Source of the DNA: Dactylosporangium sp040605635
GTDB taxonomy: Bacteria; Actinomycetota; Actinomycetes; Mycobacteriales; Micromonosporaceae
Assembly (NCBI RefSeq): GCF_040605635.1
Contig: NZ_JBEXDG010000006.1
Location: 1-64,000 of the forward strand
DNA length: 64,000 nt
Direction of reading: 5' to 3'
Part shown: piece after piece, positions 1 to 8,835 of the stretch
Position numbering within the stretch: position 1 is the first letter of the stretch
Layout: each line of letters opens with the position of its first letter
Notes under the pieces: model-generated
The model's database searches: none
Told to the model about the DNA's origin: nothing
The model's input: the letters and a program-made list of their open reading frames with translations, nothing else
Translations under genes and position numbers: made by a program

Positions 1-78
1 AACCAACGGCAGGTCAACTGGCACTTCACCACCACCGACGCCCGCACCAAACTCCGCCACCTATACCCAGAAAATTAG
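1..78 (+). CDS. IS630-family transposase, C-terminal end (cut by window edge)
   Basis: These are the last 25 codons of a gene that enters from the left edge and stops at TAG. The tail WHFTTTDARTKLRHLYPEN resembles the C-terminal end of IS630/Tc1-type transposases of actinomycetes, which typically finish with a W-x-F ... DAR-x-KL ... LYP pattern. The catalytic DDE core lies outside the window, so nothing can be said about activity. It sits just before an IS982 remnant and broken integrases, which fits an insertion-rich element border. Confidence 0.6.
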   Translation, partial: NQRQVNWHFTTTDARTKLRHLYPEN

Positions 79-113
79 ACACGACGCTCTACTAGACGGT
101 CTATTCCAAGGGT

Positions 114-527
114 TCAGTGGTCGTAGGCGATCAGGGATCGCATGACGGGCTGGCCGGTGTGCCAGTTGTGCCAGATCGCGGCGGTCATGGCCAGGAGGCG
201 TTGCAGGATGCGGACGGCCGCGCCCGCAGGGGTGCGGCCGCCGTGCCGTTCAAGGTGGAGTTGGTCTTTGAGGGTTTGGTTGACCGACTCGATGTTCTGG
301 CGGACGGCGTGTAGGAGGGGCCGTCCGGGGCGTGGTGTTTCGTTGCGGGAGGCGGGTCGTATGACGTCGATACCTGTTTCGTTGAGCCAGTTCTCGGTGA
401 TGCGGTCGCGGTAGCCCTTGTCCACGATCAGGATGAGTCCGCCGGGGTGGTGGAACATGGCTGGTTGCAGCGAGATCAGGTCGATGAGGTCGTTCCGGAG
501 CGCCGAGGGTTGCGGATCGGGCGCCAT
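114..527 (-). pseudogene. IS982-family transposase, C-terminal fragment
   Basis: This 137-codon frame covers only the C-terminal half of an IS982-type DDE transposase; family members are about 280-300 residues. Visible landmarks are LILIVDKGYRD, which should hold a catalytic Asp, and the conserved C-terminal block IESVNQTLK...LERHGGRT...RLLAMTAAIWHNW. The N-terminal half with the first catalytic Asp is missing. Upstream the frame runs directly into the end of an integrase remnant, so the ATG at 527 is probably not a native start. No clear terminal inverted repeats are seen. The fragment should be inactive. Confidence 0.7.
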
Positions 528-921
528 GGTCGCCGTACTCGTTGCGCCGCTTCTAGATCTGTTTTGCGGACGGCGCGGGCGGCGGTGAGGACGAGCTCGG
601 CGGTCGCGGCAGCGGCTCGCCGCTGCGATTCGGGCGTGACGCTGGTGTAGGTGTCGGCGGTCAGCACGATGCTGGCGTGGCCGAGCTGGTCCTGGACGGT
701 CTTGAGGTCGGCGTCGGCCTGGTGGGCGAGGGACGCGGCGCCGTGGCGCAGGTCGTGCAGGCGGACCGGCGGCAGGTCAGTCGTGCTGCGGAGACGGCAG
801 AACCGGTGGCCAGCTGCCGTGCCCGCGTTCGACCAGGCGGGGGCAGGTGCGGTTCCGGCGGCGGCCGGCCTGGCCGCTGGCGCTGCAGGTGCAGGACTTG
901 AAGATCACACCACGACTGGCC
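476..921 (-). pseudogene. Tyrosine recombinase (phage-type integrase) remnant with internal deletion
   Basis: Read on the minus strand, this starts with an ATG at 921 and an integrase-like N-terminal zinc-ribbon block (MASRGVIFKSCTC..., then RLVERGHGSW) that hits a stop after about 49 codons. A second frame then gives the recombinase C-terminal domain: VRLHDLRHGAASL (the H-x-x-R box) and LGHASIVLTADTY with the putative catalytic Tyr. The whole central part with the first catalytic Arg is missing. The N-terminal block is nearly the same as that of the second integrase at 7429-8660. It is a dead gene left by internal deletion, and its 3' end abuts the IS982 fragment. Confidence 0.75.
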
Positions 922-1475
922 ATGAGACATCTCCACATTGAGCGGGGTCGACTGACACCACCCAGGCTGTGACTCGCGATGCAAGCACGGTCCCGGGTTT
1001 ACCGAGCTCGCACCTGATGGTGTCAGAAACCGCAGAGCACGTCTTCGTGATCGCTTGATCGAAACCGTGGCTCGCTTGATCACATTTCCGCACATGCCGA
1101 TGAGCGCGCCGCGTCGCCGCTCCTGCGACAGCGTCGACGCCGCCGGCTCATCGAAGGACGGATCTGGTCATCCCCACGACCAGGACACTCCTTCGATCTC
1201 GACCCGAGATCGCATCGGCGCGAACGATGGTCCGCGCCACGCCGGTACGTGCCATCCGGACACCGCCACCGCAGCGCCCTAAACCTGCAGACCTCCGACA
1301 ACGGGTAACGAAATCGGGGTAGGCGCACCGAGTTCCTTTACCCGTTGTGCGTCACCCGTTGGCAGCGGCCGTGACAACCGGGCCGATGGGTAGCGGGTTG
1401 GTCGGCGTGCTCCGATGTGAGGGGGCGTGTCGGTCACCGGTGAGCCGGCCACCGTGGGGTTGGTGTTAAACATTG
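922..1475. other. Gene-free stretch upstream of a membrane-protein/XRE pair
   Basis: No convincing coding frame is seen here; the open frames lack family-like sequence and overlap one another on both strands. The only structure noticed is a set of repeated ACCCGTTG half-sites at 1299-1361, described separately. Confidence 0.5.
1299..1361. repeat. Inverted and direct copies of (TT)ACCCGTTG
   Basis: CAACGGGTAA at 1299-1308 is matched by its exact reverse complement TTACCCGTTG at 1338-1347, and a third half-site CACCCGTTG follows at 1353-1361. The spacing of 29 bases is too long for a simple terminator. The repeats lie about 120-180 bases ahead of the promoter-like sequence for the membrane protein/XRE pair. 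They could be an operator or a replication/partition-type binding site of the element. Function is not known. Confidence 0.4.
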
Positions 1476-1504
1476 TTGACACCATGTCAGGACTGCTTTA
1501 CCTT
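1476..1504 (+). promoter_or_regulatory. Putative sigma-70-like promoter for the 1540/1962 operon
   Basis: A perfect TTGACA (1476-1481) is followed after 17 bases by TACCTT (1499-1504), a plausible -10 element. It lies 35 bases upstream of the ATG at 1540. The local sequence is clearly richer in A+T than the surrounding genes. Confidence 0.5.
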
Positions 1505-1539
1505 CGATATGTCAAGTTTCTTTTACATGGGAGCAGGAC

Positions 1540-1959
1540 ATGTCCTCCGAAGAGAAGCGCACCTGGATCTATGCCGTCATCGGCGTCGCCGTCCCGGTCG
1601 CCTACCTGGCAACCGTCCTGTCCAAGGTGCCGGGCACGGACGTGGCGGGGATCGCCTACGTGAGACCGATGCTCACGGCGATCGGCGTCGGGATCGGCGC
1701 GGGCATCGTCCTGTCCATCGTGGCCGCCATGGCCTCGCCCAAGGACGCGGGCCGGACCGACGAACGCGACCGGGAGATCAACCGGCGAGGTGAGTACGTC
1801 GGGTTCTACGTCATGAGCATCGCCGCGATCGCGCCGCTGGTCCTGGCGATGGCGGAGGTCGAGCAGTTCTGGATCGCTCATGCGCTCTATCTGGCGTTCG
1901 TCCTGGCCGCGGTGACCTCGGCGGTGGTGAAGATCGTCGCGTACCGGCGGGGCTGGTAG
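1540..1959 (+). CDS. Small integral membrane protein (DUF2178-like), partner of XRE regulator
   Basis: The 139-residue protein has four likely membrane helices: residues about 9-27, 44-64, 88-108 and 113-132. A short charged loop between helices 2 and 3 (TDERDREINRRGEY) resembles the loop of DUF2178-type proteins. The ATG at 1540 follows a GGGAGCAGGA-like ribosome site and a promoter-like sequence. It is followed after two bases by an XRE-type regulator, a common pairing in Gram-positive bacteria in which a small membrane protein accompanies a YozG-like repressor. The function is unknown; a sensory or stress role is only a guess. Confidence 0.7.
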   Translation: MSSEEKRTWIYAVIGVAVPVAYLATVLSKVPGTDVAGIAYVRPMLTAIGVGIGAGIVLSIVAAMASPKDAGRTDERDREINRRGEYVGFYVMSIAAIAPLVLAMAEVEQFWIAHALYLAFVLAAVTSAVVKIVAYRRGW

Positions 1960-1961
1960 CC

Positions 1962-2192
1962 GTGGGCAAGCCGACCAGAGTCACCAACTCGATCCGGGCG
2001 CTGCGCTTCGCCCACGGGGAGATGACGCAGGCGGAGCTGGCCGACCGCATCGGGGTGACCCGCCAGACCGTCATCGCCATCGAACAGTGCCGCTACTCGC
2101 CGTCGCTGGAGGTGGCCTTCCAGATCGCGCGGGTGTTCCGGGTGCCGCTCGACGACGTCTTCAGCTACCCCGAAACCGACACCGACCAGTAG
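1962..2192 (+). CDS. XRE-family transcriptional regulator (YozG-like)
   Basis: This 76-residue protein is almost entirely one helix-turn-helix domain: RALRFAHGEMTQAELADRIGVTRQTVIAIEQ...PSLEVAFQIARVFRVPLDDVF. That is the short YozG/HTH_3 type found next to small membrane proteins. It starts with GTG at 1962, two bases after the stop of the membrane-protein gene, so the two are almost certainly co-transcribed and may be translationally coupled. It probably represses its own operon. The tail ends in a short acidic stretch, with no ligand domain. Confidence 0.85.
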   Translation: MGKPTRVTNSIRALRFAHGEMTQAELADRIGVTRQTVIAIEQCRYSPSLEVAFQIARVFRVPLDDVFSYPETDTDQ

Positions 2193-2301
2193 CCCCCACA
2201 GCCCGACCCGGCGCGCGAGGCATCCGCCTCGCGGCCGGCTCCACGCACCCAAATCAAGGAGCGATCGCGCAATCCCACACCCGGATCGAGAAGGAGCCAC
2301 G

Positions 2302-2994
2302 ATGCACACGCTCACACGTACCGCCCGCATCACCGGACTGTTCTACCTCGGCAACGCCATCACCGGCGTCCTCGGATTCCTCATCGTCCGCCCGCAGCTC
2401 TTCGCAGCCGACGACCCCAATGCGACGCTGGCGAACCTGGCCACGCACGAGTCACTCGCCCGCGCCGGCGTTGCCCTGGAACTGGGCATGGTCGTCACCC
2501 AGACCCTCGCCGCCGTCTGGTTCTACCGCCTGTTCCGTACTGCAGACCCCTTTACCGCGAGCGGCATCACCGCCTTCGGCCTGATCAACGCGACCGTGGG
2601 CCTCATAAGCGCGGCACTACTGGCCACGGCGGTCGGGATATCGGTCGACCCGGTCGGCGACCCGGCGGCCAACGTCCAGGTCCTGTACCTGATCAGCGAC
2701 AACCTGTGGGGGGTGGGAGCACTGTTCTTCGGCCTGTGGCTCATCCCCATGGGCTGGTGCGTGCTGCGTTCGGGCTGGATGCCCCGCGTCCTGGGCAGGA
2801 TCCTCGTCGGCGGCGGGGTCGGGTACGTCCTCAGCGCCTTCATCAGATACCTCGCCCCCGACGCACAGATCGTCGCCGAGGTACTTACGTATCCCGCATC
2901 CGTAGGCGAGTTCTGGATGGTCGGCTACCTGCTCATCCGCGGCGTACGCCGGCAGGCACCGGACGAAGCGCCGCCGACCGTTACTGCTGGTTGA
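2302..2994 (+). CDS. DUF4386 family membrane protein
   Basis: The 230-residue protein has about six membrane helices and begins with the typical DUF4386 start RTARITGLFYLGNAITGVLGFLIVR. It also carries the family's central LYLISDNLWGVGALFFGLWLIPMG segment and ends in a short hydrophilic tail. The role of the family is not known. The ATG at 2302 follows AAGGAG at 2291-2296. Its 3' end overlaps the end of a convergent broken gene by 14 bases. Nothing nearby suggests a specific pathway. Confidence 0.85.
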   Translation: MHTLTRTARITGLFYLGNAITGVLGFLIVRPQLFAADDPNATLANLATHESLARAGVALELGMVVTQTLAAVWFYRLFRTADPFTASGITAFGLINATVGLISAALLATAVGISVDPVGDPAANVQVLYLISDNLWGVGALFFGLWLIPMGWCVLRSGWMPRVLGRILVGGGVGYVLSAFIRYLAPDAQIVAEVLTYPASVGEFWMVGYLLIRGVRRQAPDEAPPTVTAG

Positions 2995-3494
2995 GCACGA
3001 CCGGGATGTCCGGGCAGCTCAGGCACGCAAAGATGCGCAGGGCACCCCACCTGCCGACCATCACGCCGGTCGGTTCCTGCGCGGCGGCCGGCTGCGGATC
3101 GTTCGCGGGCCGCCACCGCCTCTCCGTACCGCCGTCGTACTCCTTCGAGTCGATCACCAGGACCAGCGAGGTCGGGCCCTCGCAATGCCGGCACCGCGTG
3201 TCACCCCAGGTCCGTCAGGCTCCAGTTCGCGTATCCGCCGACCTTCCATCCCGGCACCATGGCAAGGTCGACATAGGTCTGCCCGTCGTCGTCCTCGTCG
3301 GCTCGCTCATCCCAGGCGTCGATCCGCCTGACCAGGCCCATCGGCAGTTCCTGCGGGAACGGATACTCGAGCACCTGCTCCGGATGCAGACGGCACGGGA
3401 CCTCGATCGAATGGCCCTGCGAATCGGCGTCGAAACCCGAACTGTCAACCATGTCCAGAACGCTGAACCGCCGTACTGCTGGCCAGCGGTACAC
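2981..3494 (-). pseudogene. Frameshifted hypothetical gene (possible YwqG/DUF1963 relative)
   Basis: Two minus-strand frames join into one plausible protein if a frameshift is assumed near 3200. The first part contains QELPMGLVRRIDAW and MVPGWKVGGYANWSLTD. The second continues TRCRHCEGPTSLVLVIDSKEYDGGTERRW and ends FACLSCPDIPVVLNQQ at 2981. The KVGG ... W..TD layout followed by C-x-x-C pairs resembles DUF1963-type proteins; this assignment is weak. No good start codon is seen, so the 5' end may also be missing. It is convergent with the DUF4386 gene. Confidence 0.45.
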
Positions 3495-3670
3495 CGAATT
3501 CGGCCGATATACGGCACCAAGGGATCATCGTGGCATCCGGATCTCCCAGAGCGCTCGCTACGCACCGAGGCGATGATCGCCTCGCGGGAACGTATGACCG
3601 TGCGCGAGCCTGTCCAGCGAAAAACCATGTTGTGTCGATGATCTGGCGATGTAGCGTTCGCCGAGTGTCC

Positions 3671-4682
3671 ATGCAGGTGTCGGCGCTGCCTCCGGTCATC
3701 GACGTTCCACCGCCGATCGGCAGTTCCGCCTGGGATCGAGAGCTCGTGGCGCTCGGTGTCGACCGCGCGACCGTCGACCGGGAGTTGCGGCTGGCGGTCG
3801 CCGCCGGAATTGCCGAGCCCGACGGCCACGACGTATACCTCAACGACGCCTCCCCACAGACGGCGGCGGTACTTGTCCTGTTCCATCAGCAGCGTCCGTC
3901 GTACTCCGCACTGATGTATCTCCGCTTTGTCTGGGACGGTTCCGGCGGTCGGCTCCGCAGCTGGATCGTGCGCCAGTACGCCGCCATGCTCGTCCACGGC
4001 CCCCGTCCGGTCACCGATTCGGCCACGTACGGGCTGACGATCGACTATTTCGAGCATGACAAAGACGCTGCCGCCGTTCTCGCCGCGCTGCTGACACAGG
4101 TTCAGGCTGCGCAGTGGGGTGGAATCCTGCGCGCGGCGGGGCCGTTGCCATGGCCGGCGAAGCGGCACCTCTTCCTGACCGCCGCAGAGATGCCGGCACT
4201 GCACGCACCGCTCGGGGAGGCGATGGCGGCGTCCTTCTACGGCACGTACGGCGACATCGACGCGCCCGAGGCGGCCGAGCTGCTCCGGCGCATCACCGTT
4301 GTCGACGACCGGGTCCGAGCGGCTCTGGTCGAGGCCACAAGCCAGCCGATTGCTGATGCGGTCCGGTTCGGCGATCGTGGTGACCGACGCGCGTTGGGCC
4401 TATCCAGACAGCTTTCTGCTGGAGATGACCGCTGCCGGCGGCCAATGGCGTTGGTCCTCGCGATCCGAGCTGGTCGTCGACGGGCAGGCACGCGCCCGGA
4501 TCGCACACTGGAGCTTTCCGTTCCGGCCCGAACTCGAGCACCTCACGCTGCCTGGCCGGACGCTGGACAAGCCGCAGCTGCACCGGATCGAAGGACCCCA
4601 GAACGACCCGCAGAACTTCGTCGACCGGGAACTCGAACTGTGGCCGGCCGGGCTGCGGGAGTACCTATCCCAGCACCGTTGA
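3671..4682 (+). pseudogene. Hypothetical gene with a single frameshift
   Basis: The frame from ATG 3671 gives about 230 residues of ordinary-looking protein (MQVSALPPVIDVPPP ... TSQPIADAVR) and then degenerates into Arg/Pro-rich nonsense near 4360. The neighbouring frame takes over there with SAIVVTDARWAYPDSFLLEM and runs to a natural end LREYLSQHR at 4682. A one-base change near 4360 would give one protein of about 336 residues. No family is recognised. The first part is acidic/hydrophobic and the second has a beta-rich look, with no membrane segments. A sequencing error cannot be excluded. Confidence 0.5.
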
Positions 4683-4805
4683 GCCGATCGGCAGCACATC
4701 CCGCCGCGCCGATGGGCGGACGATCTCAGTTGGCAGTGGTGAACCCAAACACCGCTTGATCGGGTGCCTGCACATGCCGCTGGTCGGGCGCTCTGCCTTC
4801 GACGG

Positions 4806-5075
4806 TCAGCGACTGGGCTGAGCGGCATTGACGCGCTCGCCGGTGTCCGACAAGCGAAGGTACGTTCCCCGAGACCTGTGCTGACGCAGGACCGTCACGA
4901 TAGCTTCGATGGCCTGTGCACGCGGGATTGAGGCGTCGACCTCGACGTCGAGATTGCTTCCGGACACACCGACACCCGCACCTACGACCTCGAAGCCGTC
5001 CAGCTCATCCAAGGCATCTTCGAGGTCGTCGCGATCGACGGGGAGTTCGCTGGGGAAGTAGATGTCGATGTACAC
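4806..5075 (-). CDS. Small hypothetical acidic protein
   Basis: This is an 89-residue soluble protein starting MYIDIYFPSELPVDRDDLED, rich in Asp/Glu, with a predicted beta-alpha-beta pattern followed by a helix (RAQAIEAIVTVLRQH). It has no membrane segment and no motif I recognise. Acidic small proteins of this type occur as orphan genes or as immunity-like partners in actinomycetes, but no toxin gene is next to it. It lies between a broken gene and a plus-strand zinc-ribbon protein. Confidence 0.55.
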   Translation of the reverse strand: MYIDIYFPSELPVDRDDLEDALDELDGFEVVGAGVGVSGSNLDVEVDASIPRAQAIEAIVTVLRQHRSRGTYLRLSDTGERVNAAQPSR

Positions 5076-5225
5076 GCGCCCATTCTCTTCGACCCACCGC
5101 CAGGCGTCTGGCCACTCATCCGATCAACTCACTTCCGGCCACGCGATCGGCTTGGCCAGTTTGATCGGCTGCGCGGTAGCCGCCGACCGGGCGCTGCTTG
5201 CATCTGCCGTGGAGGTCGGATTCGT

Positions 5226-5774
5226 GTGGAAGGCGTCGCTGCTGGTGGATCACATCACCCGGTGACGCACGCCAGGCGGTACAGCTACGTTGGTCCGCCC
5301 GAGCTGCGCGACCGACTGGTGAGGGTGGACACGGTAGGTGTCGATACGGCTGCCACCCTCGCGCGCTGGCTCGCTGGGCGCGACCGCGGTGAGCTCGTCG
5401 AGCCGTTCACCTTCGTCGTGGCGCTCGACGGCGACCTCAGGTTGGCGCCCCGGCGCTCCGAGCATGTCGCACTGGCCGCCGGACACGATGTCCTCGCGGC
5501 CGGCGAGATTGCGTTCGCCCCCACCGCCGCCGGCTGGCACGTTGTCGAGGTGACCAACCAGTCCACCGGCTACTGCCCCGATCCGGACTCCTGGCCAGCG
5601 GTTGGCGAAGCGCTCGACCGCATCGACGTACAGCATCCAGATGACTTCACCGACAAGGTCATATTCCGGTGCTGCCCGGCCTGCCGCCAACGCAACGTCG
5701 TGCGGGACAACGACTTCGCCTGTGCCCAGTGCGACAGCGCCCTACCTATGCAATGGAACTTCGCGTCGAACTGA
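5226..5774 (+). CDS. Hypothetical protein with C-terminal zinc ribbon
   Basis: The protein has up to 182 residues. The C-terminus carries two Cys pairs, CCPAC and CAQC, spaced 13 residues apart (RCCPACRQRNVVRDNDFACAQC), a typical zinc-ribbon layout. The N-terminal 120 residues look globular, with THARRYSYVGPPELRDRLV as a possible true start region. A GTG at 5262 is an alternative start to the GTG at 5226; neither has a strong ribosome site. I do not recognise the family. Its neighbours are a small acidic protein and a truncated helicase gene. Confidence 0.6.
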   Translation: MEGVAAGGSHHPVTHARRYSYVGPPELRDRLVRVDTVGVDTAATLARWLAGRDRGELVEPFTFVVALDGDLRLAPRRSEHVALAAGHDVLAAGEIAFAPTAAGWHVVEVTNQSTGYCPDPDSWPAVGEALDRIDVQHPDDFTDKVIFRCCPACRQRNVVRDNDFACAQCDSALPMQWNFASN

Positions 5775-5938
5775 TCGTCCACAATCCGCGGCATGCGAAT
5801 CTGTCGCCGACCTTGCGCAACACCGCGCCACCAGGCGGACGACTTGATCAGCTGCACGCTATTTTCCAAGGTCAACTTTGGATCGATGGCAACGCCGGCA
5901 CCCTGTCGCTGGCGCGGCGGTGACAGAATCGTGCGTCT

Positions 5939-7411
5939 ATGGAACCGAGCAGGGTCCTCGCCGCGCTCGCCGACCTCGCCCCGGCCGGCCGGGAGCGCAC
6001 GTTCGACGTCGCCAAGGGCGAACAGCCGATCGCCTGGCTCGACGACCCGGACCGGGCGCCGCGCAACCGCACCGTCGACCGGCTCGCCGCCCTCGACGCC
6101 CTGCACCGCGACGAGCGGATCCTCCGTCGGGGCTGGGCCTGGCTGCTCGGGGTCGCCGACATCGACGGCGCGATCCGCAAGCTACGGCTGCCGCTGATCG
6201 CCGAGCCGGTGCGGCTGGAGCGGACCGGCCGCGGCTACCGGGTGGTGCCCGCCGGCGACCTCGAGCTGACCCCGCTGGTCACCGACCGTGACCTCGCCGC
6301 CGTTCTGGAGTCCGCGCCCGGGCTGGGCACCGCCGCCTGGCTCAACACCACCGGCACGGCCGCCTGGGTCGCCACCGCCGCCGAGGCAGCCGGGCTGAAA
6401 CCGGACCGGCTCGCCAACGACGACACGCCGATCAGCCGGCTGCCCGACGACGAGTTGGTCGGGCAGGCCGTTGCCGCCCTCTACGTGGTCCGCGACGTCT
6501 CCTCCGCCGGGCTGCGCGACACGCTGCGCGCCTGGGCGGCCCGCACCGGCCTGGACGCCACGGCGCTGGCCGTGGTGTACGGCGACGGCGCCGACGTTCC
6601 AGACATGTCTGACATGTCGCCCATGACTCGGGTCACGTCGCCGCTGCCCCTCAACGCCGCGCAGCGGGAGGTCGTCCGGCGGACCCGGTCCGAGCGGGTC
6701 GTCGTCGTGTCCGGCCCGCCCGGCAACGGAAAGAGCCATGCCGTCGTCGCCGCGGCGCTGGACACGGTGTACCGCGGCGGTTCGGTGCTCGTGGCCACCC
6801 AGGCCGCGCACGCCGCCGAAGTGCTCGGCGAACTGCTCGCCCGCTATCCGGGCCCGGAGCCGGTGCTGTTCGGCAACGCCGAGCGCCGCAACCGGTTCGC
6901 GGTGTCCCTGGCCTCCGGCCGGCCGGACGGCGTGAAGGCCCGCCAGCTGCACGCCGACCGGGAAGCCGTCGCCGCCGCGGCGGCCGGCGTGCACGCCGTC
7001 GAGCAAGGGCTCGCCGCGGCCCTCGACCTGGAGTGCCGGGCGGCGACCATGGCCACCTGGGAGCCGCTGCTGGCGGGCCTGCGCCTCGAAGCGCCGAGGG
7101 TTTTCGCGGACGGGTTCGACGTACCGAAGGCGAGGAGGCTGCTGCAGGGCGGTCTGGCCCGGCGGTGGCGGCTGCGCCGGCTGGCCGGGGTTGGGCAGGA
7201 CCAGCTGCCGCCCGTGCTCGAGGCACTCGAGGCCGACCGAGCCGCTGCCGTCCTCGCGGTCGGCGGCGGCACCGACCTGGGCGCGTCCTGGGCCGCGCTC
7301 GTGGCCGCCGACGAGCGCCTGGCCAGGGCCGTCGGCGCCGCCATGCACAACGCCGCGGCCAGCGCCGGCCTCCGGCAGGGTCTCCGTGATCGTCCGGCGG
7401 GCTGCCGCTGA
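5939..7411 (+). pseudogene. DNA2/NAM7-like helicase (P-loop NTPase), truncated at its 3' end
   Basis: The 490-codon frame encodes about 240 residues of N-terminal region followed by a superfamily-1 type Walker A, VVSGPPGNGKSHAVVAAAL, at about residues 256-274. It then enters an insertion-rich ATPase region. The later helicase motifs (Walker B DEA/DEAS and the C-terminal RecA fold) are absent. The family-like protein stops near 7367. The last 14 codons are antisense to a toxin gene start on the other strand, so the real 3' half has been lost by deletion. Codon use and composition look ordinary for the genome. Probably non-functional. Confidence 0.65.
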
Positions 7412-7432
7412 GAACTTCACCGCATAGGTCAC
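7367..7432 (-). pseudogene. RelE/ParE-type toxin stub (first 22 codons)
   Basis: On the minus strand a GTG at 7432 overlaps the antitoxin stop (GTGA), exactly as in type II toxin-antitoxin operons. It encodes MTYAVKFSAAARRTITETLP, the usual first beta strand and helix of RelE/ParE toxins. After codon 22 the sequence turns into the antisense of the truncated helicase gene. The rest of the toxin, with its catalytic or gyrase-binding parts, is gone. Confidence 0.65.
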
Positions 7433-8660
7433 TGCGATGTGCGCCTACGGGCGGCGAACTCGGCCACGACGTCGTCCAGGTCATGCACTCGGCCGGCGGC
7501 GATGTCGGCGGTTCCCTCGATGAGGCCCGCCAGGGCGGCCGGGTCGCTGAGGACCGCGACGGTCTCCTCCAGGGCCGCCAGGTCGTCGGCGGACATCAGT
7601 ACCGCCGCAGGTCGCCCGTAGACGGTGATCTCGATGCGCTCGGACGGATGCAAGGGGCGGCCGTCGACGCGGGTGAATACATACCCGGTGTCCTGCCAGG
7701 CTCGACCGGCGGCGAGTCGTTCGAGGCGTTGCCTGCGGGCGTGCTCGCGGAGCGCTTGGACGGTGTGCCGGTCCAGTGCGACGACGCGGCGGCTGGCGGC
7801 GTTTTTCGGCGGCCCTTGGAGGATCTTGTGGCCGATGCAGGTGAGTTGCTGGGCGATGGTCATCGTGCCGTGTTCGAGGTCGACGTCGCACCACCGTAGC
7901 CCGGCGGCGTCGCCGCGGCGGAGCCCGCGTAGGGCGATGAGCCACCACATCGCGAAGAGCCGGTCGGCGGCAACTCGGTTCAGGAACGTGGCGAGGTGCT
8001 CGGCGGTCCAGACGGCGACCTTCTCCCGAACGCCCTCCCGCCGCCACACCTCGACCCGCTGCGGTGTCCGCACGACGGCGTGTGACCGGGACCGGCTGGG
8101 CAGTTCGATTCGGCGGGCGGGGTTGTCGCTGATCATGTCGTTGCGGACGGCGGCGTTGAGCGCGCCGCGCAGCGTGGCCTGGATGCGGTGCAGCGTCGCC
8201 GGCGCGAGCGGCTCCCCGGAGCGCGTCGTGTGTTTCGCGAGGTCGGCGAACATGACGGTCAGGTGCCGGACGGTGACCTCCGCCAGGCGGAGCTTGCCCA
8301 GGTGCGGGATGAGGTAATGCTCGATGTGCTGGGTGTAGACCCGCAGCGTGGTCGGCCGGATGGATGTGCGGGTGGTCAGCCGGTACCGCAACCACCGCTC
8401 GACGGTCCACCGCTGCCCGGTGAACCGTTCCAGGGACTGGTCGAGCATGTCGTCGCGGGCTCGGGTGGCGGCGGCCTGGGACGGGAACCCGCTGCGGCGT
8501 ACCTGGGTGGAGCGGCCACGGATGTCGCGGACGCGGCAGTCGAACTGCCAACTGCCGTGCCCGCGCTCGGTCAGCCGCGAGCAGGTGCGGTTGCGCGCCG
8601 GCCGGGTCGACCGTCGAGGTCGCAGGTGCAGGACTTGAAGATCACGCCGCGGCTGGCCAT
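7429..8660 (-). pseudogene. Tyrosine recombinase truncated and fused in frame to a Phd/YefM antitoxin
   Basis: The minus-strand frame holds a phage-type integrase without its C-terminal catalytic box. It has the SAM-like core (HIEHYLIPHLGKLRLAEVTV), the first catalytic Arg region (ALRGLRRGDAAGLRW) and LDRHTVQALREH. After GRPLHPSE, near 7639, it continues without a stop into RIEITVYGRPAAVLMSADDL...GTADIAAGRVHDLDDV, the main part of a Phd/YefM antitoxin. H-x-x-R and the nucleophilic Tyr are missing, so recombination is not expected. The natural ATG at 8660 (MASRGVIFKSCTC) is out of frame with the rest because of a shift near 8596, so any product would need another start, for example near 8448. 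The open frame itself extends to 8790. A toxin stub follows with a GTGA overlap. Confidence 0.7.
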
Positions 8661-8835
8661 GATGCACCTCCACGCTGAGCAGGTCACGAGCCGTCACCTC
8701 CAGGTTGCGCCTCCACGGCTCGACTCGCCGAACCTGCACCCGGCGCAACATTCTCCCGTTCGTGGCTGTGGCCTGCGGGAGTGTAGCCACCTGACCAGCA
8801 AGTTCGTGTGCCCCGCTGACGCTCGTTGCGGCCCG

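Noticed and set aside
6182..7432. A 416-residue minus-strand protein starting at the toxin GTG
   Set aside because: Only the first 22 codons look like a toxin; the rest is the antisense of the helicase gene and is Gly/Arg-rich.
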